Of a stretch of DNA of 64,000 nucleotides, positions 54,837-63,782 are shown in pieces. The notes under the pieces were generated by a model. The model did no database searches. It was not told the origin of the DNA and was given only the letters and a program-made list of their open reading frames with translations. Position numbers and translations under genes: made by a program. The stretch comes from Methanospirillum stamsii (GTDB lineage: Archaea > Halobacteriota > Methanomicrobia > Methanomicrobiales > Methanospirillaceae), in the NCBI RefSeq assembly GCF_046244385.1, contig NZ_CP176366.1, positions 3,534,001-3,598,000 of the forward strand, given 5' to 3'. Every line of letters begins with the position of its first letter. Position 1 is the first letter of the stretch.

Positions 54837-55942
54837 ACCAGGATGATTATTCCCATAACGAGCATAATAACCCCGATGGCAATCCTCAAGAGGCCCTTTC
54901 TCTCATCTCTCCATGAATTCAGTTTTTCAGGTGAAAGTCCAAAGAGCACTAGAAGAAGAATTGCTAACAGCGGAAGCACAACTACGACATTATACGCAAG
55001 AAGATAGATTATTCCGGACGAGAAATCCTGGTATATCATCCCGAGAATTGAGATATATATCCCGACCGTGCAGGCCATACCATAAAGGCCGGTAAGGGCT
55101 CCGACAATAAATCCTGCCGGAACACTTGCAATCTTCAGGTACTTCGATATGGAACTCTTCTTTGACTGGGGAATGGAGAAGAGTGCTTTTGGATTTTTTA
55201 CAAAACCGTCTTTTATCTGGAACAGTCCGGCAATTATTGCAATAATACCTGCTGCTATCAGGAATATCTGTGCAACCCCCGGAATCTGGATGACTGAGAA
55301 GATAGCAAATCCGGATAAAACCCTGATCAGGAAAAATGCAATGATGTATGCAGATCCTACCAGAAGAATAGTTTTTCTGGAGTCTACCGCCATAAGTGAT
55401 ACGAGCAGAAGGGCAAGGACTAACAGGCCACATGGGTTGAACCCTTCTCCCAGAGCCGCCAGAAGCAGGATCATAGGATTTACAGTAATGGTCTCTGTTG
55501 AGGCAGTTATATCCGGGATCAACGCATCATTTCCCTGAACCTGAAATTCCTGTACCTTCTGTTCAAAATCTGAAAAAATAACGTCCTCGCCAATAAGCAC
55601 CTCATCTCCGATGAAAACCACTGGTACGAATAACTTTTCTTTTGGATGCATCTTTCTGAATGACTCAAAAAGGAGAATGTCATCCTGGTTATCGCCGATA
55701 TTGTGATATTGAATCAGAATATCAGGGTGGGCAGTACCATATTCCTCAATATAAGGCATTACTTTATGGCATGAACTGCAAAGCGGAGTGTAAAAGAAAT
55801 GTATTGCTGTTGGATCAGGAGTGTTGGCAGATGAATTTACAGGATCAACTGCAGTTACTCCGGTGACAAGAAGGAGGAAAGCAAAAAAAAGTATTGCGGA
55901 ATAAGATATCTTCCGGTGAGAAAATCGGTCTGATATAATCAT
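54821..55942 (-). CDS. thioredoxin-like domain fused to CcdA-type membrane protein
   Basis: 373 aa. Signal/TM at about 14-31. Extracytoplasmic thioredoxin-like domain with FFYTPLCSSCHKVMPYIEEY (CxxC at 55-58) and VPVVFIGDE. Then six TM helices of CcdA/DsbD type with GEGFNPCGLLVLALLL (Cys about 171) and GLYGMACTVGIYIS. Electrons from cytoplasmic thioredoxin would move via the two membrane Cys to the outer CxxC, then to ArsF-like or other thiol proteins. Convergent with the C_GCAxxG gene. Confidence 0.83.
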   Translation of the reverse strand: MIISDRFSHRKISYSAILFFAFLLLVTGVTAVDPVNSSANTPDPTAIHFFYTPLCSSCHKVMPYIEEYGTAHPDILIQYHNIGDNQDDILLFESFRKMHPKEKLFVPVVFIGDEVLIGEDVIFSDFEQKVQEFQVQGNDALIPDITASTETITVNPMILLLAALGEGFNPCGLLVLALLLVSLMAVDSRKTILLVGSAYIIAFFLIRVLSGFAIFSVIQIPGVAQIFLIAAGIIAIIAGLFQIKDGFVKNPKALFSIPQSKKSSISKYLKIASVPAGFIVGALTGLYGMACTVGIYISILGMIYQDFSSGIIYLLAYNVVVVLPLLAILLLVLFGLSPEKLNSWRDERKGLLRIAIGVIMLVMGIIILVQVFL

Positions 55943-56162
55943 GCATGTACCATCTATCTTTACTAAAATCTCTTTTATGGTCTTATAATAGGCCTTACCC
56001 TACCTGAATAGAACTATTGTTATAGATATAACGATTTGAAATGCTTAATATCTGGCTTGTTTTTATTAACAATACAATAATCCGAATCACCTTTTGGAAA
56101 CTAAAATTTTGCTCTCATTCTTATCCGAATACCTTGTAATTGAACTAGGAAATAAATTTTTT
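55943..56162. other. intergenic, AT-rich
   Basis: About 220 bp. The promoter of the CcdA fusion should be here (minus strand). A poly-T run at 56158-56170 follows the next gene's stop. No gene seen. Confidence 0.35.
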
Positions 56163-57053
56163 TTAATTTTTATGCACTGCAGCCCAGCATTCTGCACACC
56201 CGATAAAAGAATCATCATCGGGAGTTGCTAGAGATATTTTTCCACCACCAGAATATACATCTCCCTTTCCGGTGAGAAGATTTGGATCAATTACCATGGT
56301 GAGGTCATAGGCGCCATAATCCAGATCTGAAGGAATGTTATATGACAAAATGAAAGTTTTCTTTTCACCGCTCATCATTGGTGAAATCTGTGCCTCCTCT
56401 GGGGTAAGCATTCTTTCTCCCAGGTAAGCATCCACCTGTACCGGTGTAATAGAAGTATCATCTTCTCCCTGATTTGTGACAATAACTTCAGGTTTTATCA
56501 ATGAACCAGGAGACGACCATATATAATCAGATGAAACAATGATATCTTCAATAACATACCGTGATTTGTTTGTTGTGTCCATTGTGTGGGAATCATACCA
56601 TGAATCTAAATCAGCAATTGATTTTGAAGAACCTGGTAATTCTACGGTTTTTGCAGAGGAAATATATGGAGCACACAATGTAGGAAACTTATCATTCATA
56701 TTCGTTCCAGCCTGCACCGTAATAGTTTCAGGATCTGATCCAAGGGGGATTTGTCCGTAAATTGGAATTATTGTCTGACCGTCAGAAGCAGGTTTCACCT
56801 GCCCATAACCAATTAACTGAGCATCCGTACATGATGCATCTTTTACGAACAGTCCGGCGGTTATTGGTCTGATACTTGACTGAACACTGTCCGGAAGAAT
56901 GATCTGTGCAATTATCATGCCATCGTCAAGTTTTAACTCATCAATAATCAAGACTTCTGACTGTTTTGCATCAAACGCAAAAACCGAAGAAGAACTACAG
57001 ATAAGAATTACAATAAAAACTGCAATAATCCGGTAATAAAATGAAGGAATCAT
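56163..57053 (-). CDS. secreted protein with CARDB-like domain
   Basis: 296 aa with signal peptide (about 8-26, FAF). The middle has no known fold. Residues about 170-270 look like a CARDB/Ig-type adhesion module: VSSDYIWSSPGSLIKPEVIV, NQGEDDTSITPVQVDAYLGE. A Cys pair lies in the end (CAECW). Probably envelope-associated. Function unknown. Confidence 0.65.
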   Translation of the reverse strand: MIPSFYYRIIAVFIVILICSSSSVFAFDAKQSEVLIIDELKLDDGMIIAQIILPDSVQSSIRPITAGLFVKDASCTDAQLIGYGQVKPASDGQTIIPIYGQIPLGSDPETITVQAGTNMNDKFPTLCAPYISSAKTVELPGSSKSIADLDSWYDSHTMDTTNKSRYVIEDIIVSSDYIWSSPGSLIKPEVIVTNQGEDDTSITPVQVDAYLGERMLTPEEAQISPMMSGEKKTFILSYNIPSDLDYGAYDLTMVIDPNLLTGKGDVYSGGGKISLATPDDDSFIGCAECWAAVHKN

Positions 57054-57149
57054 ATATATTGAACTCCATTTCCAGTGATTGAAGTACCTCAGACTATTTT
57101 GAACATCTCATCCTTAAGAAGTTGCTTCTTTCAACTACAAAATGAAAAA

Positions 57150-57926
57150 TTAGGATGTAAGTTTCTCATATAACCCGGATAGGGTTTGATTATACATCCC
57201 CCTGATGGTCTCTTCATCTCCGGCAAGGGGTTTTACCGGAACAAGATCCATGACTGCTTCCGGAGTCAGGTTCGAGTCTTTCATGGTTTTTACTGCTCCT
57301 TCTGTCATTGAATAAACCGCACGACTGGCATCAGCCGGGGAAAGACCAAATGTCTGAGCAAGACGGGTAAGTTCAGCCAGCTGGAACCAGAGATACGTCG
57401 GGCCCATTGCAGTGATGACTGCATATGCCTCAAGAGTGTCTTCAGGAACTTCAGGCATCTGCCCAAGCGGAGCCATGAGAACGGTGAATTTTTTCCGGAT
57501 AGTTTCCGGACATGCTGGTCCAAATGCTACCGGATTATATCCTTCATTGACATAAGAGGCAGCATTTGGGATCATACGGATGACAGGACGCGATGTTCCT
57601 GTGAACTGGTTGATGATTGCAGTTTTTATTTTCGGTGCCAAAGATACGATGGCAGTCTTTTCACCAAGGAAGGGAGCAATTTTTTGGAGTACTTCTCCAA
57701 CCACCGGCGGATGAAGGCTGATAAACAAAAAATCAACGCTGCTAATTGATTCGTCAACCTGGTTTTTTTGTTCGATGGTGGGGAATGTTTCTGCAAGTTT
57801 TTTCAGGACATCGGGATTGGTATCTGTTACGATGATTCGTTCCGGAAGGCAGTTCTTTCTGGCAAGGCCTTCAAGGAGAATCCGGGTTACCCGACCGGCT
57901 CCGATACAGGCGATAGTAGTGGACAT
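57150..57926 (-). CDS. pyrroline-5-carboxylate reductase-like dehydrogenase
   Basis: 258 aa. Rossmann NADP site IACIGAGRVTRILLEGL, then SVDFLFISLHPPVVGEVLQ, PVIRMIPNAASYVNEG and the ProC-type dimerisation domain with AMGPTYLWFQLAELT. ATG 57926 has GGTGAT about 6 nt upstream; a GTG two codons earlier is possible. P5C reductases make proline, but the residues at the proline-binding part differ, so the true substrate may be another imine. Monocistronic. Confidence 0.75.
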   Translation of the reverse strand: MSTTIACIGAGRVTRILLEGLARKNCLPERIIVTDTNPDVLKKLAETFPTIEQKNQVDESISSVDFLFISLHPPVVGEVLQKIAPFLGEKTAIVSLAPKIKTAIINQFTGTSRPVIRMIPNAASYVNEGYNPVAFGPACPETIRKKFTVLMAPLGQMPEVPEDTLEAYAVITAMGPTYLWFQLAELTRLAQTFGLSPADASRAVYSMTEGAVKTMKDSNLTPEAVMDLVPVKPLAGDEETIRGMYNQTLSGLYEKLTS

Positions 57927-58196
57927 GGTCACATCACCAAAGGTTCAAAATATATTGAATCTTCCAAGTATTAATAATAGAGGATTACCTTACAGAAAAA
58001 TTGTTTTTTTGGGTATTACCCAATTGTCACGAAAGAATTCAGCTAAAACTTGATAACTGACGATAACTATTCAACAGTTAGAGTGATTTTATTCGCTAAT
58101 GAATAAGCATAACAGGAATAAACGCAAATCCGAAGGATTTTTTACTTCAGTTATAAGATAGAACACTACTGAATTTTTTATCCAAAACAATCAAAA

Positions 58197-58500
58197 GGGC
58201 GGGAGAATTCTACAAAGGGCGGGACTTCCCGCCGGAATATATGCCTTCAGATTAGAAAAAAGAAGAATTATTGGTCATAAAAGGGGTGCCAGGATCACTG
58301 AGGGCGGGAGATCAATCTGCACACAAGTATAGATATACCGATTTTTACGCCCCATACGTACCCAGATTATCCCGCCCTTAGAGATATATATAAAAATTAT
58401 TTTTATTATTACTATTATTTTTAGATTCTAAGCACTCCCTGATGACTTTGACAGGGCGGGACTTCCCGCCTTTTCCAGGTTTTCTTCCGCCCTCCCGCCC
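58197..58500. repeat. cluster of GGGCGGGA boxes and two identical palindromes
   Basis: In an AT-rich 600-bp gap, the box GGGCGGGA or its complement occurs at 58197, 58217, 58302, 58370 (inverse), 58454 and 58493 (inverse). Two of them sit in the same 17-bp sequence GGGCGGGACTTCCCGCC (58217-58233 and 58454-58470), which is an inverted repeat with a 2-bp centre. Spacing is irregular, so it is not a tandem or CRISPR array. They look like protein-binding sites or RNA stems of unknown function. Confidence 0.8.
58381..58430. other. A/T-only tract between G-rich boxes
   Basis: About 50 bp almost wholly A and T (GATATATATAAAAATTATTT and on), between the inverse box at 58370 and the palindrome at 58454. 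Could be a promoter or an easily melted element. Confidence 0.6.
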
Positions 58501-58625
58501 TCATCATCCTAATCAGCATCATGTGACCCATCAGGGGAGTGAATACCATGAGGACACCTCTCACTATCAGATGACGACAACAAGTACTCCTCACAATTCT
58601 TCCTTCCATAATGCCATTACTATTC

Positions 58626-59201
58626 TTACTTAAGCGATACTTTTTTTTCCGAAAAAATCTGTCCTTCAAAGGTGGATATCTGAACAGATGGTTCACGCCA
58701 GCAATCTCTCGGAAGACCTGCTTTTATACAGGTATGATCTAAAAATTCCGTAACATTCCATCCCCATTCAACCGGAACTTGCGGAAGGAGAAGGCCTGAT
58801 CTGCCATATCCCTGTACAATAAGCCCGTGTTTTCCGACCTCAATCCTGGCCGGACGATCTGCCGGAGATACATCCAGGACTTCCGGTTCAGTAAGGACTG
58901 TCACTTCAACCAGGATATCAGGAATTTCTTTGGCGGTTACCGGAGGGAACCTGGGATCTCCGGTCGCTGCTGAACAGGCAGCTTCACGGATTGCATCTTT
59001 TAGTGGCATAACCGCATGGGGAAATCCAATACATCCACGAAGATCCCCCCTCTTGGTAAGGGTAACAAACACACCCCTTTTCCGGCTGAAAACCAGAGGA
59101 AACTCAGGTTCTTTGTATGGTGTCCTAACTACATGTTCCAGGAGAACATTACGTGCATGCTCTAGGGCACATTCTCCTTCTGCAGGAGTAAGAAGATCCA
59201 T
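58626..59201 (-). CDS. AMMECR1-domain protein
   Basis: 191 aa, normal length for TIGR00296. Conserved GVFVTLTKRGDLRGCIGFPH contains the LRGCIG motif, followed by the middle PRFPPVTAKEIPDILVEVTV and the C-terminal WGWNVTEFLDHTCIKAGLP. AMMECR1 proteins commonly associate with Memo and radical-SAM proteins in archaea; the biochemical role is not settled. It is separated by 62 bp from the GGR gene upstream. Confidence 0.92.
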   Translation of the reverse strand: MDLLTPAEGECALEHARNVLLEHVVRTPYKEPEFPLVFSRKRGVFVTLTKRGDLRGCIGFPHAVMPLKDAIREAACSAATGDPRFPPVTAKEIPDILVEVTVLTEPEVLDVSPADRPARIEVGKHGLIVQGYGRSGLLLPQVPVEWGWNVTEFLDHTCIKAGLPRDCWREPSVQISTFEGQIFSEKKVSLK

Positions 59202-59263
59202 ACCAGACTCATGATATCTGACAATATAAATTATTCAGGATAACCATAAGAAAAGGAAAAAAG

Positions 59264-60472
59264 TTAAAATGAATCAATCAGGTTTTTAAGACCTGCTTTT
59301 CCCAATTTTAATGCTACTTTCGGATTTGCAGTAATAATATTTTTTATTAAATTGAGAGTATTAAAGTCGGACATGTTCATTTTTGCAACCGAATGGATGA
59401 TTGCATTCAGATCATCATCATTTAGTTTAACAAAGACTTCTTTTATCTGATAATTTCTCTCAAGCGCTTTTCCGAGGTATGATTCTCTCCAGGTCTTGTC
59501 ATACGGCATCAGATTCCGGGAAGATGTATCTCCCTTCTCAAGACCTTTTGCTCCGACTTCTCCGGCAAGTTTTCCGGTGTAAAGCGCAGCATAGATACCT
59601 CCACCAGTGAGTGGATCAGAGACACGGGCAGCATCACCAACAATCATCAGATTATCTGCTACCGTGCAGGGAAGCGGCTGACAGATTGATACTCCCCCGA
59701 CGATGAGTTCTATGGTTTTACCGTCCGGGAAATAACTCTTAACAAACCGGTTCAGATAATCTATCGGTCTGTTGCCGGGTTTACACCGATCTCCACCGAC
59801 CCCGATACCCACATTGGCCGTCTTCTCTCCTTTTGGAAAAATCCAGACATATCCACCGGGTGCAACATCATTGCCAACGAAAAATTCTGTTGCATGGGGA
59901 TCGATATCAATTCCGGTCATCAGGTACTGGGCACAGGTCTCCATCTCGCGGAGTGGAACGGTTGTATCAATACCACACCATCTTGAAAATTTCGACTCAA
60001 CACCATCTGCTGCAATGGTAAGACGTGCACGAACTTCATGGGAGGTTCCATTTTGTTCCAGTATTGCTCCCTTAATGGCACCGTTTTCCATCAGAGGAGA
60101 AACAGCACGGGTCTTTACCTGAACTTCTGCTCCTGCTCCTGCAGCCTGCCAGATAAGATCCCTATCAAAGATCTTCCGGTGAAGAACATAACCGACTTCA
60201 GAACCAGCTCTCTCCGGTTCAAGTTCCATCTTAAACCCGTCAGGGGCAATAATATCGGCTTTGTCTATCTCGGCAGCAATCCACCGGTCTTCAGGTTTAA
60301 AAAATTCATGGAGAAGTTTTTTTCCAACACCCTCGGCACAACGAACAGGAACACCAATAGCAGGTCTTTTTTCTGTAAGGAGGACAGAATATCCCTTTTC
60401 AGCAAAGGTCTTCGCGGCATATGCCCCGCCCGGACCTCCACCCACTACCAGGACATCATACTCGCGCTTCAT
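59264..60472 (-). CDS. geranylgeranyl reductase family flavoenzyme
   Basis: 402 aa. FAD site DVLVVGGGPGGAYAAKTFAE at the N terminus, the substrate-side Cys loop PVRCAEGVG, and the second FAD motif VGDAARVSDPLTGGGIYAAL. It saturates the isoprenoid chains of archaeal membrane lipids with ferredoxin as electron donor. The ATG overlaps the stop of a small ferredoxin gene (ATGA at 60469-60472), the likely electron carrier. Confidence 0.92.
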   Translation of the reverse strand: MKREYDVLVVGGGPGGAYAAKTFAEKGYSVLLTEKRPAIGVPVRCAEGVGKKLLHEFFKPEDRWIAAEIDKADIIAPDGFKMELEPERAGSEVGYVLHRKIFDRDLIWQAAGAGAEVQVKTRAVSPLMENGAIKGAILEQNGTSHEVRARLTIAADGVESKFSRWCGIDTTVPLREMETCAQYLMTGIDIDPHATEFFVGNDVAPGGYVWIFPKGEKTANVGIGVGGDRCKPGNRPIDYLNRFVKSYFPDGKTIELIVGGVSICQPLPCTVADNLMIVGDAARVSDPLTGGGIYAALYTGKLAGEVGAKGLEKGDTSSRNLMPYDKTWRESYLGKALERNYQIKEVFVKLNDDDLNAIIHSVAKMNMSDFNTLNLIKNIITANPKVALKLGKAGLKNLIDSF

Positions 60473-60642
60473 TTTTTAGCCTCCAGAGCCCCAAGAGGAC
60501 AGACACGGACACATAATCCACAGTTTATACAAGTATTCGTATCGATATCCAGATAGGCATCGACAAGTTCCAGTGCCCCTTCCGGACAAACCGAAACACA
60601 ACAGCCGCAATAGGCACAGATTTCCCGATGAACCTCGATCAT
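60469..60642 (-). CDS. small 2[4Fe-4S] ferredoxin coupled to GGR
   Basis: 57 aa. MIEVHREICAYCGCCVSVCP then NTCINCGLCVRVCPLGALEA: two sets of C-x2-C-x2-C-x3-C, each followed by P. ATG at 60642-60640, TGA at 60471-60469 overlapping the GGR start. It is the expected low-potential electron donor of the reductase. A short gene easily missed. Confidence 0.9.
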   Translation of the reverse strand: MIEVHREICAYCGCCVSVCPEGALELVDAYLDIDTNTCINCGLCVRVCPLGALEAKK

Positions 60643-60690
60643 TCCGTATATGGTTAGCGCGAAATCCTTTAATGATTCGGGTCTGAACTT

Positions 60691-61812
60691 TTAGATCCCT
60701 TCAATAACAAATGACCCATATTGGCCTCCGCCCCCAGGATGGAGCACAATCCGGCCTTCACGAAAAGAAGTAACTGCTCTGCCAAGAAGAGGATTGATTT
60801 TACTGATTTCATCCGGTGTAATCCGGGTAAGAATGCTGATTTCATCCCCGAGTTGTTCGATACACTGGCGGTATAGATCCTGACAGCGCCGGGTGTTCGG
60901 ACTTTTTGTATTCAGGATACGCTGAATAATTTCAGAAAGCGGGATGAGATGTAGATAGGGAGGTCTTGTTGAGATAACTTCGGATGAGAGTGATTTTGCA
61001 CGATCAAATACTCCCTTTTTTATTCTGCCGCCATCTTCTGGACATTTCCAGGATAGAGCAGATGCTTCCTCGTATGAATACTGGACATAACACCGGCTGC
61101 ATGCAGTCCGGTTATACTTTCCTTCTTCAGGAAAAAACCCGACATTCATAGAGATATTTCCCTTCTGCACGGCATCGAGGACACCCTGTTCATCATCGTT
61201 TGCAATATCAAGGATGGTAAATTCCCGTCCAAGTTTGGAAGGTTCAGGGCTGTGTGCATCAGAATTGGTAAGAAAAGGAATGGTAGCGAGTTCTGAAATT
61301 CCAGCTCCATAGCTGCTTTCAGCAGAAAGACCAAGTTCCAGGAGATCGACCCGTTCATCACCATAACATGATGAAAGAGAGTCATGTCCCGCATACACGG
61401 ATGTGTAAGGAGTAAACGCATGAGCCGGGCCCCCTATTCCCCCTACCGCATGGACATGTGAGAGTATCTCTTCTCCGGTGAGTTTTACCCGTGGACGTCC
61501 ATTTGATTCAATATCTTTACAAAAGGGTGAAAATCTTGATGCCAGATCTGATGCGGCATCATAATCAGGGAGAAAAATCAGGTGATGAACCCTTCCGAGC
61601 CCTTCAACTTCAGTCGTTGGCAGGACCAGGATGTCATCGGATATTGTGGTCTCCTGCCACATCCGCCTCCATTCCGGATGAAGAATATCTCCTGTCCCGA
61701 TAACAGAAATTCCCTTTACTCTGCAGCCTTTGATGATCTCTTCCGGCACCATCCGGGGAGACGATGCCATCGAAAAACATGAATGGATATGGAGGTCTGC
61801 TGCACGCTGCAT
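60691..61812 (-). CDS. endonuclease Q-family PHP protein
   Basis: 373 aa. PHP metal-binding core: ADLHIHSCFSMASSPRM, VIGTGDILHPEW, HLIFLPDY, and NSDAHSPEP. A zinc-ribbon-like insert has CSRCYVQYSYEEASALSW and CPEDGG. TIGR00375/EndoQ enzymes cut DNA 5' of deaminated bases. It begins 2 nt after the PAC2-gene stop, so it belongs to the translation-operon transcript. Confidence 0.9.
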   Translation of the reverse strand: MQRAADLHIHSCFSMASSPRMVPEEIIKGCRVKGISVIGTGDILHPEWRRMWQETTISDDILVLPTTEVEGLGRVHHLIFLPDYDAASDLASRFSPFCKDIESNGRPRVKLTGEEILSHVHAVGGIGGPAHAFTPYTSVYAGHDSLSSCYGDERVDLLELGLSAESSYGAGISELATIPFLTNSDAHSPEPSKLGREFTILDIANDDEQGVLDAVQKGNISMNVGFFPEEGKYNRTACSRCYVQYSYEEASALSWKCPEDGGRIKKGVFDRAKSLSSEVISTRPPYLHLIPLSEIIQRILNTKSPNTRRCQDLYRQCIEQLGDEISILTRITPDEISKINPLLGRAVTSFREGRIVLHPGGGGQYGSFVIEGI

Positions 61813-61814
61813 GG

Positions 61815-62570
61815 TCAGCCAATGTATGAAAGTTCTTCCTCAGACTTTTTTTCCTGTTCCAGAAGTCGTTGGAGTACTACTTCCATCTCACCTGCCCGTT
61901 CAGTAAGCTTCGCATCATCAATCTCTATTGATAGAAGTTTGGTGAGGACTGAAAGAACATTGGTTGCACTTTTTGGATCAACGAGATATCCGGATGTCTC
62001 TCCCATAAGGCAGATCCCTTCTATGCCGAGGGGAATCGAAAGACCAAGCATAAGACCTGCTGCACCAATGATGCCACCTCCCGGTTCACCCTCACTAAAA
62101 ATGCCTCCGGCATCTTCAACTTCCTTACGGAGGTCCGGGCGGTTTACTGCAGCAATAACCCGGCTCACCTCGTTGAAGTGTCCGACACCATATCCGCCGA
62201 TGGTAAATATTCGTTTTACACCAAGCTCATGGGCAATATCCACGTAGACCTGGGAGAGAAGATAATGACCTTCTCCTGAAGTACTCTGGAAATCTCCAAC
62301 CAGAAAGAGAAATGTCCCTTTCTCTCCAGAATACCGAAATATTTCGTTATTACAGACCCTGACAGAACCATCTTCGTTGATAATTACCTGGGGCGGGAAA
62401 TAAATTGAGGTAATTTCAGCAATCCGGACCGCCCCAAGTTCATGAATCATGTGTTCTGCAACAAGTTTTCCCACATGTCCTATTCCAGGCAGTCCTTCAA
62501 TAAATATTGGCGCCGTCCGGTCTTCAGGAGCAATTGTATCGTCAAATCGTATGGTTATATCTTCCATCAT
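61815..62570 (-). CDS. PAC2-family proteasome-assembly chaperone-like protein
   Basis: 251 aa from ATG 62570 (or 62567). Typical PAC2 strands: APIFIEGLPGIGHVGKLVAE, FLFLVGDFQSTSGEGHYLLS, RIFTIGGYGVGHFNEV, and GLMLGLSIPLGIEGICLMGE. A coiled tail ends it (RLLEQEKKSEEEL). Archaeal PbaB-like proteins aid 20S assembly or bind ATP-independently to it. It follows nop10 in the conserved operon. Confidence 0.9.
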   Translation of the reverse strand: MMEDITIRFDDTIAPEDRTAPIFIEGLPGIGHVGKLVAEHMIHELGAVRIAEITSIYFPPQVIINEDGSVRVCNNEIFRYSGEKGTFLFLVGDFQSTSGEGHYLLSQVYVDIAHELGVKRIFTIGGYGVGHFNEVSRVIAAVNRPDLRKEVEDAGGIFSEGEPGGGIIGAAGLMLGLSIPLGIEGICLMGETSGYLVDPKSATNVLSVLTKLLSIEIDDAKLTERAGEMEVVLQRLLEQEKKSEEELSYIG

Positions 62571-62640
62571 CGGAGTAATCCCTAAATTATACCAAAACTC
62601 TGATTTGGTTATTATATTATGATAAATAAAAATGAAAATC

Positions 62641-62790
62641 TCAACTAACCTGTCTCCGGTATAATCCATACTTGTCTTCAGGAGAATAACGGGCAGGATG
62701 AGGAGTTATTGTGGGGTTTCCACAATGGGAACATATTTCAGAAAGAGTATAGGTTTTGTCAGTTGGGCAGTACCTGATTCGCCCTTTCAT
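62641..62790 (-). CDS. nop10: H/ACA RNP protein Nop10
   Basis: 49 aa. MKGRIRYCPTDKTYTLSEIC then HCGNPTITPHPARYSPEDK: the two Cys pairs of the zinc ribbon, followed by the conserved HPARYSPEDKYG. It forms the core of archaeal pseudouridylation and rRNA-processing complexes. ATG overlaps the aIF2-alpha stop (ATGA at 62787-62790). Confidence 0.95.
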   Translation of the reverse strand: MKGRIRYCPTDKTYTLSEICSHCGNPTITPHPARYSPEDKYGLYRRQVS

Positions 62791-63581
62791 GCATGCTTCC
62801 CGGATTTGGCTTTCCGGCTGAATTTTCCTTCGCCGCCGGCACGTTTCAGAACGCCTGTCGCTGCACTTGAAGCCTTTTCCAAGGCTTTTTCAGCATCTTT
62901 GTAATTTGATGCGATAACCTTGATACGGTAATTCGGAGCACCAAGATAGGTAATCTCAATCTCAGCTCCGTCAACCTTAGGTTCAGCACTACGAAGAGCA
63001 CGTCTGATAATATTAACTCCGTCAGACTTGGTTGACCGGAGGAAAAGGTCTCCTGCAATAGTAACCGAGGGAAGTTTGACATTCTCTGTGGCGATGGTAT
63101 AGAGACTATCAGCCAGTTTTGAATCAATCTTCAATTTATTGAGTGCATCTCTGCCTTCAGTAACAAAGTCTTCGAATGCAGAATAGAGGTCACCATATTC
63201 ACGATATAATGAACTGGCAATATCATGTGCTGCATCTGCCTGTCCTGCAGCCTCGGCAGCAAAACCAATCCACTTTTTCGCCTTGGACTCATTCTTCCAG
63301 ACTCGGATCTTATCCCGGCGTTGATGCTCATTAACATCCTTCAGAGAGAGATCAATGTGACCCTTTTGTGGATCTACGTTCAGTACTTTGCATACAACCT
63401 TCTGACCTTCCCTGATATGGTCCCTGATGTACTTAATCCATCCACGAGCCACCTCAGCGATAGGGATCAGTCCCTCCCGGTTGTTGTATTCGTCAAGCGT
63501 GACAAACGCTACGAAATCTTTTACATTCTGAACTGAACAGACGACAAGTTCACCCTGTTCAGGCCACTCTCTCTCCTGCAT
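62787..63581 (-). CDS. translation initiation factor aIF2 alpha
   Basis: 264 aa. N-terminal S1 domain (GELVVCSVQNVKDFVAFVTL, EGLIPIAEVARGWIKYI, GQKVVCKVLNVDPQKGHID), helical middle, and C-terminal alpha/beta domain (GAEIEITYLGAPNYRIKVIA). It forms aIF2 with beta and gamma and brings initiator tRNA to the ribosome. ATG 63581 is preferred; a TTG upstream would overlap S27e. Confidence 0.96.
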   Translation of the reverse strand: MQEREWPEQGELVVCSVQNVKDFVAFVTLDEYNNREGLIPIAEVARGWIKYIRDHIREGQKVVCKVLNVDPQKGHIDLSLKDVNEHQRRDKIRVWKNESKAKKWIGFAAEAAGQADAAHDIASSLYREYGDLYSAFEDFVTEGRDALNKLKIDSKLADSLYTIATENVKLPSVTIAGDLFLRSTKSDGVNIIRRALRSAEPKVDGAEIEITYLGAPNYRIKVIASNYKDAEKALEKASSAATGVLKRAGGEGKFSRKAKSGKHA

Positions 63582-63588
63582 CCGGCAC

Positions 63589-63777
63589 TCACTCAAATGC
63601 AGTTATAATCTCTGCTTTGATTTGTGCTTTTCCACCGGTCGGAGTGGCAAGGTTTGAACCACACACAATACAGTTGACCTGGGTGCATGCCCGATCAAAG
63701 ATTATCTGTTCATTTTCACAGTCAGGGCATTTTACCTTGACAAATTTGCTTCGGTTTTCGCGTTTTAATTGTACCAT
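63589..63777 (-). CDS. rps27e: ribosomal protein S27e
   Basis: 62 aa zinc-ribbon protein: FVKVKCPDCENEQIIFDRA and VNCIVCGSNLATPTGGKA with four Cys. Normal archaeal length. It sits 5 nt after the L44e stop and 7 nt before the aIF2-alpha start. Confidence 0.97.
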   Translation of the reverse strand: MVQLKRENRSKFVKVKCPDCENEQIIFDRACTQVNCIVCGSNLATPTGGKAQIKAEIITAFE

Positions 63778-63782
63778 AATAA

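Noticed and set aside
58197..58500. CRISPR array
   Set aside because: The repeated boxes are 8-17 bp, irregularly spaced and in both orientations; no direct repeats of CRISPR length and no cas genes.
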